56,203 bases of DNA from Clostridia bacterium (GCA_018433675.1 JAHDQS010000037.1:1-56203), one strand, 5' to 3'; shown: positions 33,255 through 42,711, counted from the first letter of the stretch. Numbers and translations are program-made. The notes: generated from the letters alone by a model not told the origin.

Positions 33255-34016
33255 CTAGAAAAATATCTTCCTGATCTTTGTTACAGTGTGGTCTATGTTA
33301 TCCACGACTTGAGGGATATGATAGCCGATAAACAAGGGAGAAGTAATAAAACGGGGGATGATTTTGGCACAGATCCTATCGTTGAGATGATAAAAGAAAA
33401 GGTTATAGCTTTGACAACTTCTATTAAAATGGTTTAGGACGTAATATACGGCAATCTGGATGTAATCAGACATGATGTCTATTTGATCGATTTTCTCAAG
33501 TATCACGTTGAATTCCTGAAAACCTACCAGTGGATTAGTTGAAATATTAAATTCTACATTTCTGTTTATATCAATTGGTATTCCTTCGAAGTGTTGATGT
33601 CGGATGTTTCGGCGATAATCAATTTTTTTAAGTCCGATAATTTGCATATGGGGGTGAGAGACAGTGCCGCCGGAGTATTGTCCATGGTTTTTAAAAAAAA
33701 TCACAGACTTAAACGAGGCATCATTTTCCATTTCCAGCCACTTGTTGACACCAAATCTGAGCAAGCGGTACAGGTGGTCTTTGGGATATGTGGAAATATC
33801 GGCATGACAATCGTCAGTTTCAATAAGTACGGTTTGGAAGGTATCTTGTAATACACAGTACTTGTTTTTAACCAGCACAATGTTTCCATCTTCGGCCAGA
33901 ATGTTTTTAAGATTATCACGGTCGCAGAAAGGACAGTAAGTGTCGGTTTGTTTTTCATAACCCTTTAATTTTTGACTGCCGGTCATCGTATCAAACCACA
34001 GGAGATTATCTGACAT
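33255..34016 (-). CDS. GalT-like HIT-fold protein (DUF4931)
   Basis: The 253-residue protein has a zinc-type CPFC (Cys28, Cys31) and the histidine triad motif HPHMQ (121-125) used by galactose-1-phosphate uridylyltransferases to form the nucleotidyl-His intermediate. GGTVSHPHMQIIG is the clearest match. It is shorter than GalT (about 350), as in DUF4931 proteins. It should be a nucleotide-transferring or hydrolysing enzyme with unknown sugar or base substrate. No sugar-nucleotide genes are adjacent. It is divergent from trpB2 and ends at its own terminator. Confidence 0.82.
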   Translation of the reverse strand: MSDNLLWFDTMTGSQKLKGYEKQTDTYCPFCDRDNLKNILAEDGNIVLVKNKYCVLQDTFQTVLIETDDCHADISTYPKDHLYRLLRFGVNKWLEMENDASFKSVIFFKNHGQYSGGTVSHPHMQIIGLKKIDYRRNIRHQHFEGIPIDINRNVEFNISTNPLVGFQEFNVILEKIDQIDIMSDYIQIAVYYVLNHFNRSCQSYNLFFYHLNDRICAKIIPRFITSPLFIGYHIPQVVDNIDHTVTKIRKIFF

Positions 34017-34191
34017 GCTCTTTCACCCGATTCACATTTAATTAGGAATCCACCACCTTTAATAATAACGGGATTATACAAGAAAATCTATAGTGGATAT
34101 TGCTTAAAGATACTTGAATGTATTAGAGGTGGTGTGATAAAATGAAGCAAATCTAAAGAAAAAAGCCATAGCAAAGGAGAGACGAGTTGAG

Positions 34192-35553
34192 ATGAGTAAA
34201 GAAGAGTATACGAAAATTGTTTTGCCAGAGGAAAAAATACCAAGGTACTGGTACAATGTACAGGCTGATATGCCTAATCCCATGGAACCGGGACTAAATC
34301 CCCAAACGAAACAGGTATTAAAACCGGAGGATTTGGCTCCGATTTTCCCCATGTCTTTAATTGGGCAGGAGGTAACTACGGAAAGATACGTAGAAATTCC
34401 TGAAGAAGTAAGAGAGATTTATAAAAAGTGGAGACCATCTCCTCTTTTTAGGGCTCGTGGTTTGGAAAAGGCCTTAGGTACGTCGTCTCGTATTTATTAT
34501 AAGTACGAGGGAGTAAGCCCGGTAGGAAGCCATAAACTCAACACAGCAGTTCCGCAAGCATATTACAATAAAGAGGCTGGAATTAAACGCTTATCCACAG
34601 AAACAGGCGCTGGACAGTGGGGGACGGCTCTAGCCTTAGCCTGCAAAATGTTTGATATTGAGTGCATAGTGTATATGGTGAGGATCAGTTTCCAGCAAAA
34701 GCCATATAGACGGACATTTATGCAAGCCTACGGAGCTGAATGTCTGGCAAGTCCAACCGATCAAACCGAGATAGGGAGAAGGGTACTAAAAGAATATCCG
34801 GATACACCGGGTACTTTGGGTATCGCTATAAGTGAGGCTGTTGAAGATGCAGTCGGAAGGGATGATACCAACTACTCATTAGGAAGCGTATTAAATCATG
34901 TGTGTCTTCACCAGTCAATAATAGGTCAAGAGGTAAAATTACAGATGGAAATGGTTGACGATTATCCGGATGTTGTTATCGGTTGTTGTGGTGGGGGCAG
35001 TAATTTTGCCGGAATTGCTTTTCCCTTTATACCTGATAAGCTACAGGGCAAAAAGGTTCGGCTTGTGGGTGTGGAGCCGGCGGCTTGCCCGACAATGACT
35101 AAGGGCGCGTATGCTTATGATTTTTGCGATGTAGCAGGAATGACTCCTTTGATGAAGATGTATACCCTTGGACATGAGTTTACTCCACCGGGTATTCATG
35201 CCGGAGGGTTGAGGTACCATGGAGAGTCACCATTGTTAAGCAGGCTCTATTATGACGGTTTGACAGAAGCAGTGGCAGTAAAACAAAAGGGTGTGTTTGA
35301 AGCTGCTTTGCTCTTTGCTCAAACAGAGGGAATTATACCTGCGCCTGAGTCGGCTCATGCGATTAAAACTGCTATCGATGAGGCTTTAAAAGCCAAAGAA
35401 GAAGGTGTTGAAAAAAGCATAGTCTTGAATCTGAGCGGACATGGTCATTTGGATCTGACTGCTTATGAAAACTATTTTGCCGGCAAGATAGAGGATGTTG
35501 AATTCCCTGAGGAAGAGTTAAAAAAACAATTAGCAAATCTTCCCAAGGTATAA
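34192..35553 (+). CDS. trpB: tryptophan synthase beta-like protein TrpB2
   Basis: This 453-residue PLP enzyme belongs to the longer TrpB2 branch, which joins indole and serine (or O-phosphoserine in archaea) to give tryptophan without tight dependence on TrpA. The PLP Lys115 lies in GSHKLNTA, the catalytic Glu137 in TETGAGQWG, and the phosphate loop is [11 protein letters not shown]. The TrpB2-specific N-terminal extension ([13 protein letters not shown]) is present. There is no trpA or other trp gene nearby, which suggests indole salvage. The start is ATG 34192 with GGAGAG upstream. A terminator follows. Confidence 0.94.
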   Translation: MSKEEYTKIVLPEEKIPRYWYNVQADMPNPMEPGLNPQTKQVLKPEDLAPIFPMSLIGQEVTTERYVEIPEEVREIYKKWRPSPLFRARGLEKALGTSSRIYYKYEGVSPVGSHKLNTAVPQAYYNKEAGIKRLSTETGAGQWGTALALACKMFDIECIVYMVRISFQQKPYRRTFMQAYGAECLASPTDQTEIGRRVLKEYPDTPGTLGIAISEAVEDAVGRDDTNYSLGSVLNHVCLHQSIIGQEVKLQMEMVDDYPDVVIGCCGGGSNFAGIAFPFIPDKLQGKKVRLVGVEPAACPTMTKGAYAYDFCDVAGMTPLMKMYTLGHEFTPPGIHAGGLRYHGESPLLSRLYYDGLTEAVAVKQKGVFEAALLFAQTEGIIPAPESAHAIKTAIDEALKAKEEGVEKSIVLNLSGHGHLDLTAYENYFAGKIEDVEFPEEELKKQLANLPKV

Positions 35554-35595
35554 CTGTAGAACCATTTATGTTTTTAGAATAGCTTAATATCAGCG

Positions 35596-35624
35596 GCACC
35601 GGCTGTTTTGGTCGGTGCTTTTGT
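35596..35624 (+). terminator. terminator after trpB2
   Basis: GCACCGGC (35596-35603) pairs with GTCGGTGC (35611-35618), one G-T included, followed by TTTT. Confidence 0.8.
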
Positions 35625-35697
35625 TTATGGCTCTTTTCTTCGAAATGTGTTAGAATCTAGATAAATGTCGAAAAAAGACTGAGAGGACGGCGATAAG

Positions 35698-37290
35698 GTG
35701 AAGATACAGTTTTTTGGCGCCGCAGAAACTGTTACAGGTTCCTGCTTTATGGTTACAACGGAGCAAGAAAAGTTTCTGGTTGATTGTGGATTGTTTCAGG
35801 GTTCGAAAGATTTGAAAGAAAGAAACTATGGAGATTTTGCTTTTAATCCGGCAGAAATTGATTTTATTCTCTTAACACATGCCCATATTGATCATTGTGG
35901 GTTGATTCCCAAGGCATACAAGCACGGTTTTGCCGGGAAGATATATACCACCATAGCGACGAAAGAATTGTGCGGTGTTGTCCTGCCTGATAGTGCACAT
36001 ATTCAGGAGATGGAGGTAGAAAGAAAGAACAGAAAGCTTGCCAGAAGTGGGGCAGAACCTCTTGAGCCTATTTATACAGTGAATGATGCTAAGGAATGCT
36101 TAAAAAGATTTATCGGTCAAAAATATGAGGAAGAAATTGTTATCACCCCAAATGTAACTGTTCGTTTTGAGGATGCCGGTCACATTTTAGGTTCTGCCAT
36201 CATCGAAATTTTCATTAAGGAGGCAGGAGAAGAAAAGAAGCTGGTATTTACAGGAGATATCGGGAATATTAATCAACCTATCATTGATGATCCGACGATA
36301 ATAAAACAGGCAGATGTTGTGGTGATGGAATCAACTTATGGGAACCGTTATCACCTTGAAGCCGAAAATAAATTAGAAACTCTGGCCAGGATAATCAAAA
36401 TGACACAGAAGAAAGGTGGAAATCTGGTTATACCTTCTTTTGCCGTTGAAAGAACACAAGATTTGATTTATCATTTACAGGTAATGATGAAGGAAGGGGT
36501 CATTGAACCGATCGACATATATATCGATAGCCCGATGGCTGTGGAGGCTACAAAGGTATTTATTGAGAATCCGGAGTTTTTTACGGACGAAGTGTTTTGC
36601 AACATAAGCGGTGCTGAGGCCCGTAAATACTTTGAAGGACCTCACATCAATTATGTTACTGCTGTGGAGGGTTCGATTGCCCTAAATAAGATTAAAGGTG
36701 CAATCATTATTTCTGCCAGCGGCATGGCTGATGCCGGCAGAATCAAGCACCATTTAAAACATAATTTGTGGCGGCGTGAGTCTACGGTTTTATTCGTCGG
36801 GTATCAGGCTCAGGGAACATTGGGAAGAAGAATTCTGGAAGGAGAGAAAAAAGTCAGAATTCACGGGGAGGAGATTGCAGTAAAAGCCGATATCTTCCGA
36901 ATTGATGGTTTTTCCTCTCATGCAGACCAAAGAGCCTTGGTTGAATGGGTTAATAATTTCGAAAAGAAGCCATCTCATCTCTTCCTGGTACATGGTGAGG
37001 GGGAAGCCTTATCAACATTGCAAAGGGTGATTGAACAAGAAGCAGGCATTGCGGCTAAAATTGCTGAATATCAGGCTGAATATGAAATCGAGGATGGAGT
37101 TGCCGCGAAGGTAAAGGAACCGGTAACCGTAAAAGAAAGCCTTGTTATGCCGGAATTAACAGATTCCTTCAAGAATATCCAAGAGAAAATACGGGATATG
37201 GCAACTATGCCGGGTAAGGATGAGCGTAAGCTGCAGTATTTGCTTGCACAACTAAATGAAATTGAAAGAGAATTAAGTCGAGTAGGCTGA
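35698..37290 (+). CDS. beta-CASP metallo-beta-lactamase ribonuclease
   Basis: The 530-residue protein has the MBL metal motif HAHIDHCG (61-68), an upstream GSCFMV/VDCG strand pair, the beta-CASP domain with FAVERTQD and SASGMADAGRIKHHL, and the C-terminal RMMBL motif DGFSSHADQ. It resembles YSH1/CPSF-type RNA exo- or endonucleases rather than RNase J (no long C-terminal dimer domain). A helical tail of about 70 residues follows. Its likely role is RNA processing or decay in the cytoplasm. The start is GTG 35698. It is probably cotranscribed with the next gene. Confidence 0.9.
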   Translation: MKIQFFGAAETVTGSCFMVTTEQEKFLVDCGLFQGSKDLKERNYGDFAFNPAEIDFILLTHAHIDHCGLIPKAYKHGFAGKIYTTIATKELCGVVLPDSAHIQEMEVERKNRKLARSGAEPLEPIYTVNDAKECLKRFIGQKYEEEIVITPNVTVRFEDAGHILGSAIIEIFIKEAGEEKKLVFTGDIGNINQPIIDDPTIIKQADVVVMESTYGNRYHLEAENKLETLARIIKMTQKKGGNLVIPSFAVERTQDLIYHLQVMMKEGVIEPIDIYIDSPMAVEATKVFIENPEFFTDEVFCNISGAEARKYFEGPHINYVTAVEGSIALNKIKGAIIISASGMADAGRIKHHLKHNLWRRESTVLFVGYQAQGTLGRRILEGEKKVRIHGEEIAVKADIFRIDGFSSHADQRALVEWVNNFEKKPSHLFLVHGEGEALSTLQRVIEQEAGIAAKIAEYQAEYEIEDGVAAKVKEPVTVKESLVMPELTDSFKNIQEKIRDMATMPGKDERKLQYLLAQLNEIERELSRVG

Positions 37291-37322
37291 GAGTATCAGA
37301 CTTTTTGAGGGAGCTGGTATTA

Positions 37323-38528
37323 TTGCAGAAATTGTTGCGGAAATCGTCTGAGCCGTTGGTTATCTTTGTAGTAATTCTTTTTGCTTTGGCTTCTGCACTT
37401 TACATTGTGGGGACTTCCGTAACAACGGAAAATAATGATGACGATCTTACTCTGATTCAACATAAATTAAGAGACACTCATCTTTTGATGTCCATGGAGG
37501 AAAAGGCATATCACAAGGAAAGGAGTCTTTCGGAGGATTACCGACCTACGGCAAGGATTCCGGTTCAAGTGAAAGGAATATATGTAAGCGGCAGGGTCTT
37601 TAATGCACCAACTCTGCTGGCAAACATACTGAACCTGGTAGAGGAAACGGAGTTAAACTCTCTAGTCATCGATATCAAGGATGATGATGGTAATCTCAGT
37701 GCTATGCTGCCGGTTGAATTTGATAAGGATATTAAGCCGAAGGTTTACGGTGGTGGCAAGAACACTAAGGAAAAGATGGACACTCTTTATGCTAAAGGCA
37801 TTTATCCTATTGCCAGAATAGTTGTATTTAAGGACCCTGTCCTTGCCGAGAGTAAGAAAAACCTTGCCCTAAAAAGACAGGACGGTTTGATATGGCGTGA
37901 TAAGAGCGGTTTAGCCTGGGTGGACCCACATAACAAAGAAGTATGGGAATATACTGTTAATGTGGCAAAGGGAGCTGCAATGTTAGGATTTAGGGAGATA
38001 CAGTTTGATTACGTGCGTTTTCCCACCGACGGCAATTTGAAAAACGCTGTTTATCCGTATGCCACAGGTCAAAAGATGGAAGACGTCATCAATGAGTTTT
38101 TAGCATATGCGAAGGAGGAATTGGAGCCATATAATGTTTTTTTGTCAGCAGACGTCTTTGGTTTAACTACCTTAACAACAGGTGATATGGGGATGGGACA
38201 AAAGTATGAAAAAATTATTTCTGAGGTAGATTATGTTTGTCCTATGGTGTATCCTTCTCACTATGGACGAGGTAATTATGGTTTTCAAAACCCCAACGCA
38301 TATCCTTATGAGGTTGTTAAGAGTTCTTTGCTTGACGGGTTGAAACGTATGGAGGGTAGTAACACTATAATTCGGCCCTGGCTGCAGAGTTTTAGCTTAG
38401 GGTCACCGGCATACGGTGTAAAAGAAATTAGGGAGCAAATTGAGGCTGTGTATGATGCGGGTCTTAATGAGTGGATTCTTTGGAACGCGGGCAACAAGTA
38501 CAGAAAAGACGCCCTGCTGCCTAATTAG
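37323..38528 (+). CDS. membrane-anchored DUF4015 putative glycoside hydrolase
   Basis: With TTG 37323 the protein has 401 residues: an N-terminal membrane anchor (about 9-30), a short spacer, then a TIM-barrel-like domain of the DUF4015 family beginning VKGIYVSGR. Hallmarks are LVIDIKDDDGN, WVDPHNKEVWEY and FDYVRFPTDG, with acidic residues likely at the active site, and YPSHYGRGNYG. Such extracellular proteins are predicted glycosidases with unknown substrate. The open frame extends to TTG 37305, but GAGGGAG fits the later TTG better. Its stop overlaps the convergent next gene by 4 bp. Confidence 0.85.
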   Translation: MQKLLRKSSEPLVIFVVILFALASALYIVGTSVTTENNDDDLTLIQHKLRDTHLLMSMEEKAYHKERSLSEDYRPTARIPVQVKGIYVSGRVFNAPTLLANILNLVEETELNSLVIDIKDDDGNLSAMLPVEFDKDIKPKVYGGGKNTKEKMDTLYAKGIYPIARIVVFKDPVLAESKKNLALKRQDGLIWRDKSGLAWVDPHNKEVWEYTVNVAKGAAMLGFREIQFDYVRFPTDGNLKNAVYPYATGQKMEDVINEFLAYAKEELEPYNVFLSADVFGLTTLTTGDMGMGQKYEKIISEVDYVCPMVYPSHYGRGNYGFQNPNAYPYEVVKSSLLDGLKRMEGSNTIIRPWLQSFSLGSPAYGVKEIREQIEAVYDAGLNEWILWNAGNKYRKDALLPN

Positions 38529-39163
38529 CCGCAGCCCTTATGCAGATAAATCATCCAGGTCTTATTCGTGATGCATTTTAAAATAATGGCTTCTTCGCTT
38601 TTTTTGATGGGTCGTCCGCACTTAAGACAATATCTATCTTTATCGGCTCTCCCATCCAGCTTTTCTATAGGTACTTGCGACCATTTTTGCCAGCTTTTCC
38701 AGCCTGATTTGCAGTATTTGGCTCTGTTCTCGTAATCTGCTATAATCCATTTAAACAGTCTGTGAAAACCAAAAGCAAAACGAGCATGCTTGACGAAATC
38801 AGGAGGAAGGCCTAAGGCTATTACGTAATTGGTGAATGATGCTTCAACCTTGCTTTGCAATGGGTCCTTGATCTTTGTGTTGACCCAATTGTAGTTTTTA
38901 TCATCAAGCCATGTGCGTAGGTCATCAAAGATATAACCTTGACAGACGTAAACAGGTTCTTTTGCAGTGACGTCCAGCTTTGTAAAGGCTTCAGCTACTA
39001 TTTTTGTTGCGTATTGCTGGTACGTTTTTTCAGAAAAATAGGGTTGTTGAAAAAACATGATGGGAATAACTCTAAAAACATATTCGTTACTTTCCGGTCT
39101 AAGAATTCCAATTCCTGTTCCACCAATAAGACTGCCACTGCCGGCGTCATCGATATGAATCAT
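38525..39163 (-). CDS. conserved unknown protein with C-terminal zinc motif
   Basis: I do not recognise this 212-residue protein with certainty. It opens with MIHIDDAGSGSLIGGTGIGI, a Gly-rich acidic beta-turn reminiscent of RNase H-like folds. An aromatic-rich middle follows (KYCKSGWKSWQKW about 148-160). It ends with YCLKCGRPI and later single Cys residues (ILKC, KGC), suggesting a C-terminal zinc site. No signal peptide or membrane segment is seen. The ATG at 39163 follows GAGGTGGAA on the reverse strand. It converges with the DUF4015 gene with a 4-bp overlap. Confidence 0.75.
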   Translation of the reverse strand: MIHIDDAGSGSLIGGTGIGILRPESNEYVFRVIPIMFFQQPYFSEKTYQQYATKIVAEAFTKLDVTAKEPVYVCQGYIFDDLRTWLDDKNYNWVNTKIKDPLQSKVEASFTNYVIALGLPPDFVKHARFAFGFHRLFKWIIADYENRAKYCKSGWKSWQKWSQVPIEKLDGRADKDRYCLKCGRPIKKSEEAIILKCITNKTWMIYLHKGCG

Positions 39164-39215
39164 ATTTCCACCTCGCTTTTTCTAGTATGGCTATTAGAAA
39201 TGAATTGTATTAAAA

Positions 39216-39245
39216 TTGACTGGTTTCCAATCTACAAAGTATAAT
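39216..39245 (+). promoter_or_regulatory. sigma-A-type promoter of the FakA-like gene
   Basis: TTGACT (39216-39221), 18 bp, TATAAT (39240-39245). The GTG start lies about 50 bp downstream. Confidence 0.7.
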
Positions 39246-39297
39246 AGTAGATAATCTCTTGTTTTTTTGTGCTTATTCTGGCTAAGGGGGAGAACGG

Positions 39298-40920
39298 GTG
39301 AAAACTGAACAGGTTGACGGGCATCTTTGGGCTAAGCTGGTCTTGGCTTCAAGTAGATGCTTAGATGAAAAAAAGAACATTGTAGATGCATTAAATGTGT
39401 TTCCCGTACCGGACGGTGATACGGGAACAAATATGAGTTTAACCTTGGCCTCGGCAGCCAGGGCAGCGCAAAAGGAACCGGTTCAAGAGATCGGAGAAAT
39501 GGCAAAAAAAATCTCATATGGAGCCTTAATGGGGGCGCGTGGCAATTCCGGCGTAATTCTTTCTCAGTTGTTTGCCGGGTTTGCAAAGGCGGCCGAGAAA
39601 GAGCAAGCTTTAACTCCAATAAAGTTTGCAAAAGCCCTTGAGGCTGCTGTGAAGACAGCATATCAGGCGGTAATGAATCCGGTGGAAGGGACCATTTTGA
39701 CGGTCTCTAAGGAGGCTGCAAAAGCCGCTAGGAAGGCAGCGAAGAAAAAGGGCTGCCAGATCGCAGATGTTGTTGAAGCGGCATATAAGGGCTCCCTTGT
39801 AACCTTAGAAAAAACCCCGCAGATGTTACCGGTTCTTAAGCAGGCCGGCGTCGTTGATGCCGGCGGTCAAGGCTTAGTTTATATTTTTGAAGGGATGCTC
39901 CGTGTTTTAAAAGGTGAGGAATTTGATTTCGGAGTTTCAGCAGAGACAGAACTAATGATAGATACTAACAATGAATTCCATACGCACAAATTCGTTGGTG
40001 AGTTAAAGTACCGGTATTGTACGGAATTTATCCTGAGAAACAAGGAAAAGAAAATTGAATTAGAAAAAATCAGAAGTTTTCTTGCAGATAAAGGCGATTG
40101 TTTGCTGGTAGTCGGAAACCAAGAAGCGGGGAAAATTCATATACATACGAACCATCCCGGGAAAGTATTGGAGTTTTGTACAGACATGGGTTCTTTACAT
40201 GATATTAAAATTGATAACATGCAGGAACAGACTGAGGAGATGCAGTATGATATGAATGCTGCCAAGGATATAGGTATAATCTGTACTGCGGTGGGAACAG
40301 GTATGTCGGAAATATTCAAGAGTCTTGGTGTGGATGCTGTGATCTCTGGGGGGCAGACCATGAATCCGAGTACCCAGGATTTCATTGAAGCCATTGACAA
40401 TATTATGGCCACAGAAGTGCTCCTCTTGCCAAATAACAGCAATATTATTCTTGCCGCACAGCAGGCCGCTAAGGTATCCGAAAAGCCATGCGCAGTTGTG
40501 CAAACAAAAACAATACCACAGGGAATTGCGGCATTGATGGCTTTTAACCATGAAAATGAACTGGATTTTAATAAAGAAAAAATGGAAGAGGCAAGCAAGA
40601 AAATTATCACTATTGAAATAACGTATGCAATTCGTGATTCTGAATATGAGGGCAGAAGGATAAAGAAGGACCAGATACTGGGTATGGTGAACGGTAAGCT
40701 GGAAGCAACTGGAGAAACGGCGGTTCAGGTTGTCGAGGATACGATCAGAAGGTTTATCGGGACCGAACATGAACTTGTCACTGTTTATTATGGTGATGAT
40801 GTCACAGAGGATGAAGCCCGTGGGTTGCTGGAGAAACTGTCCCAAGAACACGCTGATGTTGATTTCGAACTGCATTACGGAGGTCAGCCCTTATACTTTT
40901 ATATGATATCAATAGAGTAA
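39298..40920 (+). CDS. DAK2-domain kinase, FakA/YloV-like
   Basis: This 540-residue protein resembles the catalytic subunit of fatty acid kinase, which phosphorylates FakB-bound fatty acids to acyl-phosphate, the substrate of PlsX/PlsY. The DAK2 nucleotide domain (about 1-205) shows FPVPDGDTGTNM with metal-binding Asp residues, GARGNSGVILSQ, PVEGTILTVS and DAGGQGLVYIFEGML. A middle domain (about 225-325) and a C-terminal DegV/EDD-like domain follow, as in YloV. GTG 39298 has AAGGGGGAGAACGG before it. In Bacillus, yloV follows the asp23-family gene yloU; that gene is not present here. Confidence 0.9.
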   Translation: MKTEQVDGHLWAKLVLASSRCLDEKKNIVDALNVFPVPDGDTGTNMSLTLASAARAAQKEPVQEIGEMAKKISYGALMGARGNSGVILSQLFAGFAKAAEKEQALTPIKFAKALEAAVKTAYQAVMNPVEGTILTVSKEAAKAARKAAKKKGCQIADVVEAAYKGSLVTLEKTPQMLPVLKQAGVVDAGGQGLVYIFEGMLRVLKGEEFDFGVSAETELMIDTNNEFHTHKFVGELKYRYCTEFILRNKEKKIELEKIRSFLADKGDCLLVVGNQEAGKIHIHTNHPGKVLEFCTDMGSLHDIKIDNMQEQTEEMQYDMNAAKDIGIICTAVGTGMSEIFKSLGVDAVISGGQTMNPSTQDFIEAIDNIMATEVLLLPNNSNIILAAQQAAKVSEKPCAVVQTKTIPQGIAALMAFNHENELDFNKEKMEEASKKIITIEITYAIRDSEYEGRRIKKDQILGMVNGKLEATGETAVQVVEDTIRRFIGTEHELVTVYYGDDVTEDEARGLLEKLSQEHADVDFELHYGGQPLYFYMISIE

Positions 40921-40977
40921 TGCAAAACATTAACGTAGTTAGAGCAAGGATGGACGAGAGGGTTGGTGAGATAAATA

Positions 40978-41736
40978 GTGTTAGAAATAAATTCTCTGAT
41001 GTCTAATTCAGCCCTGACATTAAACAAGCCGGAAATTTCTATTAGAATTGACGGCAGCTTGGAATTAATAAAAGGACAAAAGATAGATGCCTTAGTCCTG
41101 GAAAAAGAAAATGATGGTTACATGCTGCAATTTGGTTCTAAGAGCTTTTTTGCCCGCTCAAAAAACCCCTTGGCGGTAGGACAATGGATCAGACTTATGG
41201 TATTGGGTAAAAAGGATGACAGCATTATGCTCAAGAATGTTTCTTTCCATAATAGCGAGGACAGTGAAGAGGTTACATCTTTGAAACAATTGATAAAAAA
41301 GCACGGTGTTGAGAGTACAAAGGATATTGAAAAGGTCGAGAGTTTCCTGCCCAAGATTCCTATTGAAACAAGCCAGGCCATAAAGTACTTGCTTGATCCA
41401 AGCCTATTGGCTGCAATTATCTTCCCTGAAAACGAAACTGAAAAGAAACAACAAAAAATTGAAATCCGTTACTATCGGGAAAAGGAAAAAAAAGACGTAT
41501 GGGAACTGCTATTTGAGCTTTCCGCACAGCAACTCGGGAATTTACAACTGTCAATAATGATGATCGGAAACGATATATACACAAGGATATGGGCAGAATC
41601 TGTAGAAACAGCGGTAATGTTGGAGACGAAGATAAAGGAAATAAGGGAGATATGCATGCATACAGAGATTCTGTCGCCAAATTCAGGACCTTTGTTTTCT
41701 AATAAACAAAGCAGCAATGTTGATTTAATGGTTTGA
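40978..41736 (+). CDS. YlqG-like protein with FliK-type hook-length domain
   Basis: The 252-residue protein has an N-terminal beta-rich part (about 15-85), a helical middle (about 90-135), and a C-terminal region containing LLFELSAQQLGNLQLSIMMIG, which fits the FliK C-terminal (Flg_hook) pattern around residues 165-225. It is directly followed by a FlhB-C-like gene, exactly the order of ylqG-ylqH in Bacillus, where the pair sits outside the flagellar operon. FliK and FlhB interact in flagellar export, so the two may act together. Their function is unknown. The start is GTG 40978. Confidence 0.65.
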   Translation: MLEINSLMSNSALTLNKPEISIRIDGSLELIKGQKIDALVLEKENDGYMLQFGSKSFFARSKNPLAVGQWIRLMVLGKKDDSIMLKNVSFHNSEDSEEVTSLKQLIKKHGVESTKDIEKVESFLPKIPIETSQAIKYLLDPSLLAAIIFPENETEKKQQKIEIRYYREKEKKDVWELLFELSAQQLGNLQLSIMMIGNDIYTRIWAESVETAVMLETKIKEIREICMHTEILSPNSGPLFSNKQSSNVDLMV

Positions 41737-41746
41737 GGTGAAAAAT

Positions 41747-42040
41747 TTGAGGAAGAATAAGCAGGCGGTCGCCATAAAATATGATCAAGAGAGCAAGCAA
41801 AGAAGAAATGCTCCTCAGGTTGTGGCCGTGGGCGACGGATTTATTGCCGAAAAAATCGTCAGCATTGCAAGAGAACAGGGCGTTCCTGTTGTAGAGGATG
41901 TTGAGGTAGTTGCAAAACTAGTTCGTATTCCTCTTGGTTCGGAAATACCTCCGGAATTATATGCTGCTGTTGCGAAGATACTGGCTTTTATTTACAAATT
42001 GGATGAGGAAAAAAGAACCGCAAGAAGCAGCGGCAGATAA
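41747..42040 (+). CDS. FlhB C-terminal-domain homologue (YlqH-like)
   Basis: The roughly 97-residue soluble protein corresponds to the cytoplasmic C-terminal domain of the flagellar export switch FlhB (AVAIKYD, APQVVAVGDGFIAEKIVSIAREQGVPVVED). The membrane domain is absent and the self-cleavage NPTH motif is replaced by KNKQ, so it should not autocleave. GAGGTG (41735-41740) fits TTG 41747 best; the open frame begins at GTG 41738. It partners the FliK-like gene just upstream. A role in a non-flagellar or accessory export context is a guess. Confidence 0.87.
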   Translation: MRKNKQAVAIKYDQESKQRRNAPQVVAVGDGFIAEKIVSIAREQGVPVVEDVEVVAKLVRIPLGSEIPPELYAAVAKILAFIYKLDEEKRTARSSGR

Positions 42041-42067
42041 CTTGAATGTTGCAAGAAGGTGGACATA

Positions 42068-42547
42068 TTGTTTAATGTTGTTTTGTTGGAGCCTGAGATA
42101 CCTGCGAATACAGGGAATATAGCGCGCACCTGTTCAGTTACCGGTTGCAGCCTTCATTTAATAGAACCTCTGGGTTTCTCAATCGATGATAAGCATTTGA
42201 AGAGAGCGGGACTTGATTACTGGCAATATTTAGACATTCATATCCACAAGAACCTGGATGAATTTATGAGGACGATAGGAGATACTTCACTTTTGTTTTT
42301 TGCTACTACGAAGGGTAAAAAGTGCTATTCTGAGATTGATTATCCGGAGGGTTGTTATTTGATGTTTGGGAAAGAAACAAAGGGTTTACCGAAGGAATTA
42401 TTGGCTTTCTATCCCGATCAATGCTTACGTATCCCGATGTGCAGTGAAGTGCGTTCCATTAATTTGAGTAATTCTGTGGCGATTTTCGTCTATGAAGCTT
42501 TACGACAGCATAATTTTTCCGGATTGAAGAAAACAAAAAACTCCTGA
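42068..42547 (+). CDS. trmL: tRNA (cytidine/uridine-34-2'-O)-methyltransferase TrmL
   Basis: This SPOUT-fold enzyme methylates the ribose at wobble position 34 of certain tRNA-Leu species. The 159-residue protein begins FNVVLLEPEIPANTGNIARTC and has the knot motifs LMFGKETKGLP and RSINLSNSVAIFVYEALRQ, as usual. TTG 42068 places family residues at the start and has AAGGTGG 5 nt upstream; GTG 42059 is the alternative. Its stop codon sits inside the terminator stem that follows. A tRNA-Arg gene follows on the other strand. Confidence 0.93.
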   Translation: MFNVVLLEPEIPANTGNIARTCSVTGCSLHLIEPLGFSIDDKHLKRAGLDYWQYLDIHIHKNLDEFMRTIGDTSLLFFATTKGKKCYSEIDYPEGCYLMFGKETKGLPKELLAFYPDQCLRIPMCSEVRSINLSNSVAIFVYEALRQHNFSGLKKTKNS

Positions 42548-42562
42548 TCGTTCAGGAGTTTT
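42537..42562 (+). terminator. terminator after trmL
   Basis: An 11-bp stem (42537-42547 with 42552-42562) with loop TCGT has A- and T-rich ends, so it may also terminate tRNA-Arg transcripts coming from the opposite strand. Confidence 0.85.
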
Positions 42563-42585
42563 GATGTGTTATGGTAAATGAATAA

Positions 42586-42660
42586 TGGTACGCCCGGTAG
42601 GAATCGAACCTACGCACCTGGCTCCGGAGGCCAGTGCTCTATCCACTGAGCTACGGGCGC
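42586..42660 (-). tRNA. tRNA-Arg (anticodon CCG)
   Basis: On the reverse strand the acceptor stem is GCGCCCG/CGGGCGT with encoded CCA. The anticodon arm CTGGC-CTCCGGA-GCCAG gives anticodon CCG. Confidence 0.95.
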
Positions 42661-42682
42661 ATTAAATAAAATGGCAAACATG

Positions 42683-42711
42683 ATTATAAACTATCTGTGT
42701 TCAATTGTCAA
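42683..42711 (-). promoter_or_regulatory. consensus promoter of tRNA-Arg
   Basis: On the reverse strand TTGACA (42711-42706), 17 bp, TATAAT (42688-42683). The tRNA begins 22 bp downstream. Confidence 0.88.
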
